This document shows, piece by piece, positions 48,200-60,286 of a DNA stretch of 64,000 nt. The stretch spans positions 11,842,001 through 11,906,000 of the forward strand of contig CM041465.1 of the NCBI GenBank assembly GCA_023213395.1, in the 5' to 3' direction. The notes under the pieces were generated by a model. That model saw only the letters and a list, made by a program, of their open reading frames with translations. It made no database searches and was not told where the DNA came from. The DNA comes from Cycas panzhihuaensis (lineage: Eukaryota > Cycadophyta). The stretch's first letter is position 1; each line of letters starts with the position of its first letter. The translations under genes were made by a program, and so were the position numbers.

Positions 48200-50173
48200 T
48201 TTCTCCTTAATATTTAATTCATATCACATAATTACTTCAAATGTGATGTTGGGTCTATATAAAAGACAAACATCTAACAAAGTACATGGGTAACTAGTCA
48301 TTGTATTTGTCAGTCTTCTAAAATAGTCTTCTTATATATGGTTTATTAATATTTATTTACCAAGTAGCTTTCACCTATTCTTATTCTACTCATATTTTGC
48401 TCTCTTAACTAATGTTGTACCTTGAGGAGAAAATTTGAGTTAAAAACCATCAAACCCATCTATTGTACCATAGAACAAATTTATATAAATGGTTATTCAA
48501 GTACAAACATATAATAAAATACCTCATTTTTAGGCACAAGCTCTATTTTAACATGCTATTAAATTAAAGTTTAAATTTTATATCATTAAAATTGCCTTGA
48601 TTTTTTTTTAAAAGTATATTATATGACCACTCATTGTAAATTCCTATAAGTCATCTTTGCAACATAGTTGATGACACTTAATTCTAATGTCGTATAAGAG
48701 AGAGAGATCATTATTTTTATACACATAAATACTTTTTTAGTGGAAAAGTTTAAAAAAAATAAAAAAGGTCACTTTTATTTGGCCCCCAGTCATATCATAA
48801 TATTTATATGACTAAACCTAAGAATTTGTAGACTCTAACAAATATTATAAAACACTTCAATATAAGTTATAACATTTTATAATATTTAGTTATAAAAAAT
48901 TAAAAGTTTTTATATTTGTTTAATATGTGCAACCTACATGCAAGTCATGTGACTTTTAACAACTCTCTCACATAAAATTTTCACTAATTTTCTATTTGAT
49001 AGATTTAAAGATGCATTTCTAAATACCATAAATTGAATGGTAGTGTTAGATTTACCAAAAATCATAGCCATCACTAATTTCTATCTATTAGGAGATGCCT
49101 AATCACTCACGAAGTTTTCCAAAGTTAACAGTAATTTGTCCAACTTATAACAAAGCTATCCTACCTTTGAATATAATAATAATTCACCTTTAAAGGTTTC
49201 TAACTTAGTGATATATTATTTATAAATATTTATAGAGGTAGACATAAATAAAATATATAAAATTATGATCTACTTTTTCACTAAGACCATACAAACCTTT
49301 ATTGCTTTATTGACACACTACTATAACTCTCACCATAGCCTACAAACATTATCCACATTTTAGATCTCTATCATAAACCCTATGTATCTCTATTTTGAAT
49401 TAAAAATAATGAAGTACACACAAATTTACATGAGCTACATAACTTCTCATTATTAAATGACAACCAATGATCTCTAGTTTGCTAATAGGGTGGTGCTTAA
49501 TAAATCTTAATCAACCTACTCCTATCATTGTACTTATAATTGGTTGATAATTTCTTCATATGCACAAGTTCTTTTATAGTCAACAAACTCCATATCAAAC
49601 CCCAATGTACTAGTATCTTTACATGAGCCAACAAATTATCTGTTGCTTTAAACCATGCTATAACACCCTCATCAATTCTAGCTAATATAATAGAGGGTAA
49701 ATCATGGCTTTCCTACTATATTAATGGTTTTATATGGTGATTAAGCTTGTATCTAAAGCCCCACTCTTAGACTCTATATAACACTTACACGTATGCTAGA
49801 GAAACATGTAAATAATAGAGTTATATCTAAGTAAACAATAACAAACCTTCATCAAATATGAGACAATACTTATTCTTTAACTAGCTTTTCATACACATAC
49901 ACCAATATGCTCTAGGCTTATGACACTAACGTGCTCTAGGTATCCTATAAAATACAATCCAAAACCATTGAAAAATTATAATAGAACTTCCCTTGATAAA
50001 CATATAGACTGCCCCCCTCATTGATCAGAAACATGCATATATAAAATAAGTTTTGAATAAATATTTAATAAGCGGGCATACTCATAGTCTTATAATGTAA
50101 TTAGGGTCAATACAGGTTCAAACTAGGGCTCTAATACAACTTAGGCTTTGATAGACTTAGTTTTAATACCACT

Positions 50174-50496
50174 TATTAGAAACAAATATCCAATATAGGT
50201 CTAGATCATATAAGACTATGAAACATAAAGACGTGTAGGTGAATAAATTAAAAAAAATATGTATAAACATATAATATAAGCTACTAATAAGAAATGACCA
50301 TTTCTAATTATATTATATCAAACCAATATATATTTATAATACATATCACCATATGGTTATTTAATCATAATCCAAGAGCCAATTGGTCAACCAATGACTA
50401 ATTACATAAAGAAGTGTATACATTATAACCCCTTAGTGTACTTCAAAGGGGTAATTATAACAATTTAATATTCCCATACGTTAATATTACCTAAAA
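50174..50496 (-). repeat. Element F LTR, right (5') copy
   Basis: Begins tattagaaac and ends cctaaaa on the + strand. It pairs with the left copy and lies directly beside the primer site. Confidence 0.82.
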
Positions 50497-51480
50497 CTTG
50501 TTATATTACTAGTCTTTCTACATATAACAAATAAACTATTTTTAAAAATCTATCCATAATAATAAATATTGAGTTATTTCCTCATTAGGGGTTTAGTAAT
50601 TCCAATATAAAATCCATTCTTAAATATGTCCATAGTCCTTTAGGTAGAATACTTCTTTCTTATCTCATTTAGCTTCTCACTATAATATGTTATTTACCTT
50701 CCTCCTTCACTTAATATGACTCTAATACCTACATTTTATATATCAAAATCAATCTTATATGCTTTATAAAATCTAACAATTTTAGAGCAAGCATCCTTGC
50801 TACCTTTTTTTTTAGTAATTAAAAGCTCTATTCCATTGCTTTCATCCAAACAAACTCCTTTTCTTTCCATTAAGAACTTTAGTTTAATACTACTAAAAAT
50901 TTTGATGAACTTTCTATAAATAGTAGCTAACCCATAGAAGCTCCTTACCTCTATCATATTTCATGGAGTAGGCCATTGAACATTTGTCTTAACCTTATCT
51001 TTATCCATTTGTAATCCTTCTTGCAAAATGACAATCTCTAAAAATACTAAGCTCTATTATATGAACCTATACTTTTTCAAGTTTGTATATAGTTTCTTCT
51101 TCCTTAACACCTCCAATACCTTCCTTAAGTATATGAGGTATTCCTTCTTAGTTTTACTAAATATTAAAATATCATTAAAATAGATCATAATAAACTTACT
51201 AATGTAATCTTTTAGCATTGTGCTCATCAACCTCATAAATGTGTTTGGTGTATTAGATATTTCAAATGGCATGACCAACCACTTATACAGGTTATCCTTG
51301 GTTTTGAAGGTAGTCTTCCATTCATGTCCTTTTTTAATTTAAATATCATAATAACCAGTCTTCAATTTAATCTTTATAAAGTATATAGTTCCTATTAACA
51401 TGTCCATCATGCTATCTATATAAGGTATAAAAAACTTATACTTAATGGTAATCTTACTTTTAATTATTGTGTGAATGTTT
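50497..51480 (-). pseudogene. Gypsy-G reverse transcriptase, RNase H and start of integrase
   Basis: Reading the minus strand from 51,480: NKITIKYKFFIPYIDSMMDM, IKLKTGYYDI, HEWKTTFKTKDNLYKWLVMP and FEISNTPNTFMRLM. The catalytic box YFNDIL (about 51,165-51,185) has Asn for the first Asp. Connection/RNase H (50,736-50,957): VRSFYGLATIYRKFIKIFSS. Integrase core start near 50,550-50,590: SIFIIMDRFLKIVYLL. The RNase H is shortened, so there is an internal loss between about 50,735 and 50,600. The frame continues at 47,874 after element F. Confidence 0.82.
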
Positions 51481-52590
51481 TTATGGATGTATTGAGTCTT
51501 GAACCTGGGTTGAAACTAAGTAGACCTTCATCCCCTTTCAAATGAGTACCTTATTTATCATGTTAAAAAAGCCTTGTATGGTTTGAAATAGGTGCCATAT
51601 ACTTGGTATTCTAAAATTTATGATTACTTATCAAAATATAATCTTTATCAGTCCACATTTGAATGTAACCTATATGTTAAGTTTTAACATCAACATATAA
51701 ATCTTATTATATTATATGTGGATGATTTGATCATTATTGGCAATGATGTTAATATGATAAAAAGTCTTTAAGGGAACTTACACAAAAGTTTTGAGATGAC
51801 CAATCTCAACATTCTTTATTACTTTCTTGGCATGGAGGTGTAGCAATAACTAGCTCATATTTTTATATCTTAAGACAAATACACTTGGAGTATTTTGCAA
51901 TAATTTAGAATGAAGGACAATAAATCTTCACTAACCCCTATGGACACAAGCATAAAATTATTATATAATAAAGAAGAAAACTCTATTAATTTCACCATTT
52001 TTAGGTAGCTAGTTGGTAGTCTTATTTACTTGACTAACACTAGGTTTGACATATCATATGTTATTAGAATCTATTCTAAATTTATAACACAACCTAATCA
52101 AAGGTACATTATAGTATGGTCTCAAGTATACTCACAATGAGAACTTCACATTAGAAGGGTTCTCAGATTTTGATTGTGTAGGATGTCAAGATAGCTGCAA
52201 ATCTACCTCACGTTATTATTTTAACTTTGGGTCTATAATTATTTTATGGAGTTTCAAAAAGCAACCAAATGTCATACTTTTCTTTACTAAAGTATAATAC
52301 AAAGCTACTATCGGCTTGGCTTTAAGTAATTCCTACAAACTTTATTATATTGTAATAATTAGAGTGTTCTTAAGATAGTCAAGAATCCTATATTTTATGC
52401 ATAGACCAAGCATGTTAAGATTTATCACCATTTTATCAGAGAACATATGTAACAAGGTGAAATTAACCTCATCTATAGGCCGATCGATTAATAACTTGTT
52501 GACATATTCACTAAACCACTTCGTAGAGAGAAATTTAAGTACTTTAGAGACAACCTTGGTGTTTGATTTAATGTTGTACACATTTTCAGA
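51481..52590 (+). pseudogene. Copia-H reverse transcriptase and RNase H
   Basis: A + strand copia 3' half abutting the minus-strand Gypsy-G RT: KKALYGLKQVPYTWYSKIYD (about 51,568-51,630), the catalytic box YVDDLIIIGND (about 51,715-51,745), YYFLGMEV, TPMDTSIKL and LVGSLIYLTNTRFDISYVI (about 52,010-52,070). RNase H ends in HFIREHM, VDIFTKPLRREKFKYFRDNL (about 52,497-52,555). The 5' half is missing, so the element was truncated at the junction near 51,480. Both catalytic Asp remain; stops interrupt the frame. Confidence 0.88.
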
Positions 52591-53329
52591 GGTGTTAAAA
52601 CCTTTATGTCTTAAGTATTAAGTATTGACCATGTATATTTATATTTTGGCACTTTATACTTTATGCTAAAGTAATCCTTCATTTAATTTTTAAATTGTCA
52701 TATTATCCCTTTTGTCTTTTATGCTTTTTCCATAAGAGCTATGCAAAAAAGTCAACTCTAGATGGCCAACACTTGTCACCATCCTCATACACTTAAAAAG
52801 TAGAGTTTCACTAAGCTTTATCTTCTTCTTTTGATTTGTGACATATGTCACAATCAAGTACACTTAAACTCCTTTATAAAGAGTCATACTTTCCTTGTAT
52901 AGATGTAATTTTCTAAGATAGTATTATTTTGTTGAAGTTACTCTAATAAGTTGAGTGGTAGATTAATTCCCCTCCTTATTCTTTATTATATTATGTATCT
53001 TATACTTGTTTTGTCAAAGTATTAAATTAATATTTCATTTTTATATATTTATGAGTTGTCCTCTTTATCTCCTTAAATAGATCTTGTTATGCATTTTCTT
53101 TCTTCTAGAATTATTCTTAAGGTAGAAGATTATATTTTGTGAGAAAATATTGAATTTGGAAGAATTAGCAACTCCTTATGCGAAAGTTAAAATATTTATT
53201 TTCACATTTTATTTTTCCTATTCCTCTTTAGCTTGCATGAGTTTCTCTACTTGACTTTATGAAATTAACTAACAAAGATCGAAGAAAGGTTTTGTAAAAT
53301 TAAGTATTCATACTTTAGTGTTTCATTGA
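52591..53329 (+). repeat. Probable Copia-H 3' LTR and unassigned sequence
   Basis: After the RNase H end, tgttaaaacc (about 52,593) follows a short purine stretch and is a likely LTR start. No second copy is available in the window to confirm length. From about 53,050 to 53,330 nothing is recognised. Confidence 0.45.
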
Positions 53330-54030
53330 GATGGGAGTTTTGGATAAGTCATTAGAGGTGTGAGTTCACAAAGGAGGAATTTACGAACTAAGGGTGTCAC
53401 TATTGGATGCATGGTAAAATATTATTAGCTTACATAACTGAAGTTTTATGAGAAGATACTCTATAGAATTAGTAAGTCATAGAATGAGCAATGATCATCA
53501 CATCAACTAACACGTTGCAACATAAGAGAGATTTCACAAATAGGTTCTCTATGGGATTGGGACACTAAAAGATATAAGAGAAATTAGAGTAATTGACAAA
53601 CTAATAAATTGGTGAGTCATGGAATGAATGGTTACTATTAGATAAACTAATACATGGTAACATCATAGAGATTTTTTTAGTAGGCACTTTATGGGATTAG
53701 GCCATTAAGAAATATGATAAAATTAGAATAATTTGTGGAGTGATAAATTGATGAGTTAGCAAAGAGTAGAGACCATTGTATCAGAAATAGATAGTAGCAA
53801 TTGGGATGTTTATAATATAACCTTTTACTCATTTGGAGCAATAGAAAAATATTAAAGGTTAAGGTAAGTCACAAAAGAAGAAAGTTGTGAAGTGAATATG
53901 GACTATCATTTACTAAACAAATGGCATAATATTATGGATTTCACAAGTTGACTACTCATTGAAAGTTGCCTTGCATGAAAAATAATTTAGGATATACTTG
54001 ACCTATATATTATCATGAATAGTACCATAG
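53330..54030. repeat. Degenerate tandem repeat, unit about 140 bp, about five copies
   Basis: Units aligned on a gtcat(a/g)gaatga start at about 53,476, 53,616, 53,755 and 53,893, i.e. spacings of 138-140 bp. A poorer copy begins near 53,340. Shared internal words are actattagat-aactaatacatgg, tctatgggatt and attagagtaatt. It lies downstream (minus strand) of the Gypsy-I integrase, in what would be that element's 3' untranslated region or LTR. Confidence 0.7.
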
Positions 54031-56853
54031 AATAGATCTTAAAGTACACAAATGAGACAATTGATAGAATAGATTTATTATTGATCCCCAAAAGAACTAA
54101 GTGTAGATCAAGACACCAAAAATACTACACCATAGTGTACCCAAATATAATAGTATAAAGTAAGAAAAAGATAATCCCTAACACTCTATGAGGTTATATC
54201 AATACAAAAGGAGGCCTCCTACATGAATGCCATGTAGTGGCTGTAGGTGAGCCCTCATACATAAATGCCAATTGGTGAGTATCCTACTATAATAAGCTAA
54301 CATTATCAATCATATCCCATAGTTACATATTAGTATGTTAACAGTTAGGTCCCATGGTCAAGATGGCTATGTAGTAAGTCCCCTTCCCTAAGATGCTAAG
54401 TCTTCAAAGTTGAAAAGGTGTGGATGTTATTAGACAAACTTTAATAATTACCATGTTACTTCTTTTGGCTTACAATCAATCCACTACATAAGGTACTAGG
54501 AGATGGTCTAGTTATGGAAGTGGCACTAACGACTAGCTAAGATACAATTAAGGGAAATACTGATAACTTATTTATTATCAAGAATAAGGATAATTTAGAA
54601 AGTGGTAGATTAGCTAAGGTGTTTATTGAGATGAGAAACATCAAAGACATTATAAATTTTGGTGTTAGGGGGAATTTAGGGGTATAGAAACCTTGCTAAT
54701 ATGCTGGAGGATTTTGTATGAGCCATAGTAATAAGGGATGAGTTTGTTATACTTGTTTTTCTTAAGGGATGGTTATTTATATGGTTAAATATGAGGAAAG
54801 GCTAAGTCACCTATAGAAAGAGTGATTAAAGTAGTTGCAATCAGTGAGTTATTTCATATGGTTGAGAGTGATGGATAAGTTTTATTTGAGTGTGTTAAGA
54901 ATCTAATCTATGTCTTAAAGCTTTTGTTAAATGACAACCATGCATAAGTTGATAGTAAGTGTGTGGTAAGATGGTAGGAGGTAATTATAAAGAGGCATAA
55001 ATGGGGGCATACTAATGCTAAAGTAGTGAGAGGAGTTGCACTAATACTTGGCAGGGGATAACCAAGATGTCTATTTATTTTGATATTATGATATAAAATA
55101 GCGTAAGTAGTTTTAAATATTTTGTTAAGGACTTATGACTAGCCATCAATCTAGAAGTGGTGGGCTAAGCTCACGTTAAAGCAAGTTCCTGAGGTTCAAA
55201 AGAGCTCTTGTGAGAATGGGTTTATAAATTTAGGATCATAATCACAAACAATAGTGTAAAGGAATTCATAGAGTTAAAAGACTGATTAGATGCATAAGTC
55301 GACATGGCATGCAACTTTATAAGAAGTGTGCATAGGCAAGAAATATATATACTTAGTTACTCTATAAATGATGACTAGGATGAAGTTGAAACCAATAAAT
55401 AAAGGAAGGCTAGTGATAAAGTTCATGGTGATATCTTGTCATTTCATTAGGGAATGCGAGGAGATTATAGGAATCTTGGTTGGATAGTTATCTCTACTTT
55501 ATTGCATTGGTACATATCACATTCTGAGATAAAGGTGAGGATGTAGGATTTCATTCATGGCTAATAGAAATAAATGTGAATGTGATGATAAGTTTTTTCA
55601 AATCTAGAATGACCTCCCAAGAGCATGGAATGATATTCTAAGAGGATTTAAGGGTTGGAAGATGATGGATAGATAATTATATGATTATGTAAAGTAGGTG
55701 ATTGATATGGAGGGACTAGCTACCCTAGGTATGGGCTTTCATAGTCCATTGGAAATAATTAGAATAGGATTGGTTAGTAGTGGCTACCCTGGCTATCCAA
55801 GTGGGCTAAGGCTAGGAGATGGCTTGAAGGGTTGGAACACTAGGGAGATAAGACAAAATGCTAAAAATAATGTTATCATTTTCCTTCTTATAGGTGATAG
55901 CAAAGTCAAAGACTTGGAGTTAATTAAACTACTTAACTTATTCTTTTGAGAGGAATAGTTGGTCTAAGAGAAGGCAAAGGCTATGGTGGTTATTGAGGAT
56001 GGCAAATTTAGACTCAAGGAGGTATTAAAACCATTTGTCAAGGGTATGTAGGATGAATTTTATTTCCTTTTTATAAGTAGAGAGTTAATACTTCTGTTCT
56101 TAAAGTTTATAGCTCTTGAAGGCAATGGGACATAAGTTTTACATAAAAAACACATTGACGCTAAATCTAGAGGTATTTATAATGGTTGGGAGAAGTTAGG
56201 TGTGTCCAATATGGGGGTGGAAGTCATAATTAGTTTAATATCGTTGAAGGATTCATCTATAGTTGAGGACCATTGAAAGGAGTCTTTATGGAGGAAGTTG
56301 GTTAATGTGGCAATGATGGAGGTATAACTTTTAATAAAGTGATGATAAAACTCAATGAGTCTAAGGAAGGTATAGTGTTGGGTGAGATTTCTTATTGTGG
56401 GCTAGGAAATGGTAAATAAAATCTTATCATGGTTGATGTGAACTCTTTTAACAAAAATGATGTGACTGACATATTATAGTTGTAACTATCTAAATTTACA
56501 TTTGGAGAGTTTGTTATATAGCTATTGTTAGGCAATGATTTATATGACTATTTTGAGGTGATGGAGGTATTAGACTAGGTTGATATTATAAATGAGTATG
56601 TCATTAAAAATGACTATGATAAACTTATAAAGGTGGGATGCAAACTTTTCATTTGTGAGTGCTTAAAAGATGGCATGAACATTATAGAGATAAAAGGGCA
56701 TGGATCTAAATTCAAAGTGGTTGTGGTAGGCATAGAAGACTATTTTATAGTAATCATTTAGGGAGGCAAGAATTTAATAATATCTAATCTAGAAATTATG
56801 TTTAGAAAACACTAATACACTATGGGTTTCATCCAACTTATCATCAATGTGGG
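54031..56853 (-). pseudogene. Gypsy-I: RT end, RNase H, integrase and C-terminal part
   Basis: Minus-strand reading from 56,853: IDDKLDETHSVLVFSK, a decayed RT palm (about 56,590-56,700), YHHFIKSYTSIIATLTNFL (about 56,310-56,370), FQWSSTIDESFNDIK (about 56,230-56,280) and RNase H PIAFKSYKL...STYKKEIKFILHTLDKW (about 56,030-56,140). The zinc finger follows (PWGGHSRFEKTYH...C-x2-C, CDMYQCNKVE, about 55,500-55,620). Integrase: ITMNFITSLPLFIGFNFILV (about 55,380-55,440), DYDPKFINPFSQELF (about 55,185-55,235) and HHF-IDGQS near 55,150. C-terminal: YYGSYKILQHISKVSI (about 54,690-54,745), then NVFDVSHLN. From 54,030 to 54,560 only weak similarity remains. Confidence 0.85.
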
Positions 56854-57250
56854 TGTTGGAGTTAATTATCATCACTCCACTCCCACATTTCCAACCATGA
56901 TTGTACACCTTATCAACTTCAATTTAGACACGTGATGCTCAACATGTTGAGGTAAGTTAATGTAAGTTTAACTTTGATTTAAGTTAGTTTCATTTGAGTT
57001 AAGTTAACTTTATTTTATTATTATTTTGAATTCAGGGGTTGAGGAGTTTCCCTCCTCCCTCAAATTATAAATATTGAGGGGTGTGCAACCTTGGTGTCTT
57101 TACACACTGCCCTCATTTAGGAAATTTATATTGCTCACTTTCAACAATGGATTGAAGATTCAAGCTATATTGAATATTTATATTGCAATATTGATCTATG
57201 TGATTCTATTCTATGTTTTGCCCTGTTCTCCTACAAATATTTTTCCTACA
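56854..57250 (+). repeat. Element J 5' LTR
   Basis: Starts tgttggagtt and ends tttcctaca. It is closely similar to 63,490-63,911 (block tcaacaatggattgaagatt is shared). It lacks about 25 bp present in the 3' copy near 63,800-63,830. Confidence 0.9.
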
Positions 57251-57310
57251 TTTGGTATTAGAGCTTAGTTTAGCTTAATACTTTTCCTACATTTGGTATC
57301 AGAGCGGTCG
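57251..57310 (+). other. Duplicated LTR end and primer-binding site
   Basis: ttttcctacatttggtat occurs twice, at 57,241 and 57,282 (41 bp apart), followed by tagagc and cagagcggtcg respectively. Only the second, tggtatcagagc (57,294-57,305), is a perfect initiator-Met tRNA site. The true LTR end could therefore be 57,250 or 57,291. Confidence 0.75.
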
Positions 57311-57519
57311 ATTACTAGCATGTTAAAATTTTTTAAAGAAGCAAGAAGATATTGAGGCAGATTTACTCAAGGAAGTAAATAATATCGGTTATACTTATTT
57401 TCTACAAATTTTTTAGTAAATTTCTTCTAGTTTTTCATCAAGTTTTAATTATTATTGAGCTATTTTCTAGTATAACAGATATATTATAGATTTTTTTGGA
57501 TTTATGTGGATTTTTGGCT

Positions 57520-58190
57520 ATATTTCCAAATCTACGAAGGAGATCAACATATTTCAGCAGTAAGCTATATTTTATTCAAAGTTTTCTCATATTTGAGTTA
57601 TATTTTTTTTCTAGATCTACAGTTTTCATCACATATTTGATAGTTTTTCAAGTATATTTGTCTATTTTATCTAATATTTTTTGTAGATCTGTAAAGGAGA
57701 TCAGTTGCATGCAAGATTCATATGGTTTTTCTTCAAGATCTGTAATTTTTTACTTCAGATCTACCATAGTTATCTATAGATCTGGCTTATATTTTTTAGA
57801 TTTGCTCTTTTTATCAAATATTTGATAGTTTTCTAGTTTATTCTATTCAAATATTTAATATTTTTTTAGATGTACTAGTTTTCACTTCAGATCTGCTTAT
57901 TTCAAGAAGTATTACAATATTTTCTAGCATAGTTATTTTAGATCTACAACATTTAGTTCAGATTTGCTATATTTCTTTTCAGATCTATATTTTTTCATCA
58001 CATATTTTGATTACATTTTCAAGTCTTTTTACAGATCTATAATCTTTGGAGTATATTTAAGTTTCTAAAGAAGTATATACCGTAGATCTGTCTACTAGAA
58101 GCTTTTGAAGCCTATTTTTCATCTACAAGTCAACTACATTACCAAATCTACAATTTTTGAAGCATATTCATCCCTCTAGAGCAATATATA
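57520..58190. repeat. Array of AGATCT palindromes in T-rich leader
   Basis: The hexamer agatct occurs about ten times between 57,612 and 58,090, usually as (c/t)agatct(a/g) followed by a T-rich spacer of 20-90 bp. Related words aaatctac and agatttg fill gaps. No reading frame here looks real; the 109-codon frame at 57,496-57,825 is low-complexity. Confidence 0.75.
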
Positions 58191-58421
58191 TAACAGATCA
58201 AGTCAGCTACAACCACATTTATCAAGTTCTTTAGTTACTTTTTTAGTGTCAAACATATATATTTTTTTATATATCTACTGCAACATATTTAAAAAGATTA
58301 CAGATACATATACATGTATTCCATCTTCTTGACTTATTTATGTTAAAATATTTAAAATTCTCTGGTTCATTTGTGCTTCTTTGAATCAATAAAAAAATCT
58401 CAACATTTTTTCATGCTTTGT

Positions 58422-58423
<2 letters not shown>

Positions 58424-58484
<61 letters not shown>
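58424..58484. repeat. (CA)n microsatellite
   Basis: 61 bp of pure AC/CA repeat, followed by tatata. Frames through it give only Thr-His or Cys-Val runs and are not genes. Confidence 0.97.
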
Positions 58485-58490
<6 letters not shown>

Positions 58491-58499
58491 GAAATATTC

Positions 58500-59820
58500 T
58501 TCGTTACAATATTGAGTAGCCATTGGCTCATATCTAAAAGCTCAACATATGAATGATATTTTCTTTCTATTTTTGAAAAGGTTTTGATTTTTTTTATAAA
58601 ATCTGGAGTACTCAGCTTGGGCGCCTTCAATAGACTTCTTTAGATTAGATCTAGAGCTTACATAAGTGATTTTATGTTAGTTTTAACCCTGTGCTTCTCC
58701 AGTATTGACTTCTCTCACAAAAGCCACCAAATACTTGGCTGATACCATCAATATATATCAGGAAATTTGTAAGGCGGATGTTGTATTAACCCACTATAGC
58801 CTCATTTTTTAAGCTATTCTATAGCCTTTCTTCCTAAAGATTTGCTTGGGAAGAGTCTTTAAAGGCTTAAGCTTTGTAATGAATATTTTGAGAAAACTGA
58901 GTTGTTGATTAAGCCTTTGCAAAACCCATTATTGTAACATAAGCTTCTTGCATAACTTGAACTATTTTGCTGCAAGAATTCCTCAACATGACCAACAGGC
59001 TTCCTATCTATCTTCACATAGCTCATTTATGAAGCATAATACTCTAAAAAATATAGTTTGTGGGGCTTATTTGTAACCATATTGGTGTTGAGCTTCCTCT
59101 CATAAGTGTAATGCTTTGCTCCTTTGAGCTGCCTTTTATGAGCATGATGCCTTTTTTCTTTATAGTTTAAATCTTTTTAATACTTGTTTCTTTGCAATAA
59201 TAATAAGAAAGTCAACATTGAACTACTACATTTGTTGATGCTGTCTAAATTATCTGAAAAAGAAAAGCAATCTCATTAAAAAATAAAATAAAATATAGAA
59301 CACAAAATAACATCACAGGAAGTGCACAAAGCACTACCATCAACTGAAAATCCAAGGTAGCTTATTCGACTATTTTGGAACTTAGTAACTCTTCTATATT
59401 GGCAACTACCTTTGCCGCTATTACATTCTATACATAACAGTTTCCATTAGAATATCCTGTGAATAAAAGCCTGCCAAAACATGAAAAAATAATTGATGCA
59501 ACAATAAAAACCATTTCTCCTTGCACCATTATTTTCCAACATTTACTTATTTTTAACTTTTGCATAAGAGAAGTGTTTTGTCTTCTTGAATAGCAGCAAC
59601 CAAACCCTTTATATCCATTCATGCATTATTTTTCCTTTAAGATTGAAGCAAAATAGTGTAAGGCTTGTGCAAACCCATATCTTCATATAGCTGTCAAGTA
59701 GTGACAACACTGATTTTGACTCATCTTCTCCACTGAAACAAGGACCGTATGATCGATTATGTTGGCAACTTGGATAAACAATAAGTTTCCATAGCAATAT
59801 CATTATACGTACTCAGTTGA
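58500..59820. other. Interior of element J, no assigned gene
   Basis: Composition is closer to host intergenic or intron sequence than to the surrounding retroelements. On the minus strand it lies downstream of the dehydrogenase exon and would be intron and 3' flank of that fragment. Short minus-strand frames at 59,428-59,622 and 59,609-59,803 show no recognisable domain. Confidence 0.4.
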
Positions 59821-59824
59821 TTAC

Positions 59825-59960
59825 CTTGATACTGAATTCCCAAAGTTTCTTTATCACTAGCAAATAAGCTTAGCTTTAGTTCATTACAATCAGAGAAATA
59901 CTTGCCAATAACTCCTTTCAGATTTGGATGTAAAGTAACATAGCATATTGTGGCTGCTCC
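59825..59960 (-). pseudogene. Fragment of a TIC32-like short-chain dehydrogenase gene (one exon)
   Basis: On the minus strand GAATICYVTLHPNLKGV, then GKYFSDCNE, matches the C-terminal region of plant TIC32/retinol-dehydrogenase-like short-chain dehydrogenases (QGAAT..Y.ALHP..KG..G.YF.DCN). The exon is preceded by a good splice acceptor (gtttttcag) and followed by a donor (aag/gtaatc). A KKLWEFSIK end is present but in a shifted frame, so the exon is broken. The catalytic YxxxK and nucleotide-binding regions are absent. Because splice sites remain, the fragment was copied from genomic DNA and not from mRNA. Confidence 0.8.
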
Positions 59961-60286
59961 CTGAAAAACATCCTTCCAAAAGAAACTAGAAAAGAACTTC
60001 AAATTTCTCATGTGTTTTAAAGAATACCACATAGCATTTAGTATACCATTAAACAAGGAACAGGAACAAGTGCATTGCTGGGCTATATGAAAGCCTTATT
60101 TAAAGGCATGCACCATCATATTCCCTTGGAAACTGAGAAGCCAAGGTATTGGCGTGCTAAATGTCTGCTTTCTGTGTGCATCTCCAACTACTGGAATTGG
60201 TAGCGATATACCAATCTTATAAACCCTGCTATCTCACAGTCACTTATCTGGTTTAGCTTTGTGACTTTGGATGCAAGTTTTGAGAT

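Larger units (their letters stand above)
47875..50496 (-). mobile_element. Element F: 2.6-kb LTR element without recognisable pol
   Basis: LTRs lie at 47,875-48,199 and 50,174-50,496 (about 325 bp). On the minus strand the 5' LTR is the right one, followed by the primer site TGGTATTAAAA (50,161-50,171). The 3' LTR is preceded by the purine tract TTAAGGAGAAA (48,200-48,210). A possible decayed duplication is cttag/cttgt. The roughly 1.95-kb interior has no complete domain. A short stretch near 48,265-48,300 resembles a copia RNase H end and is shared with remnant K. It is best described as a non-autonomous or internally deleted copia element. Confidence 0.75.

Noticed and set aside
55698-55949. 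83-codon + strand frame
   Set aside because: Antisense to the Gypsy-I RNase H/zinc-finger region.
57496-57825. 109-codon + strand frame rich in Phe, Ser, Tyr and Ile
   Set aside because: T-rich leader of element J with AGATCT words; composition explains the frame.
58371-58630. Overlapping frames of Thr-His and Cys-Val repeats on both strands
   Set aside because: Pure artefacts of the (CA)n microsatellite.
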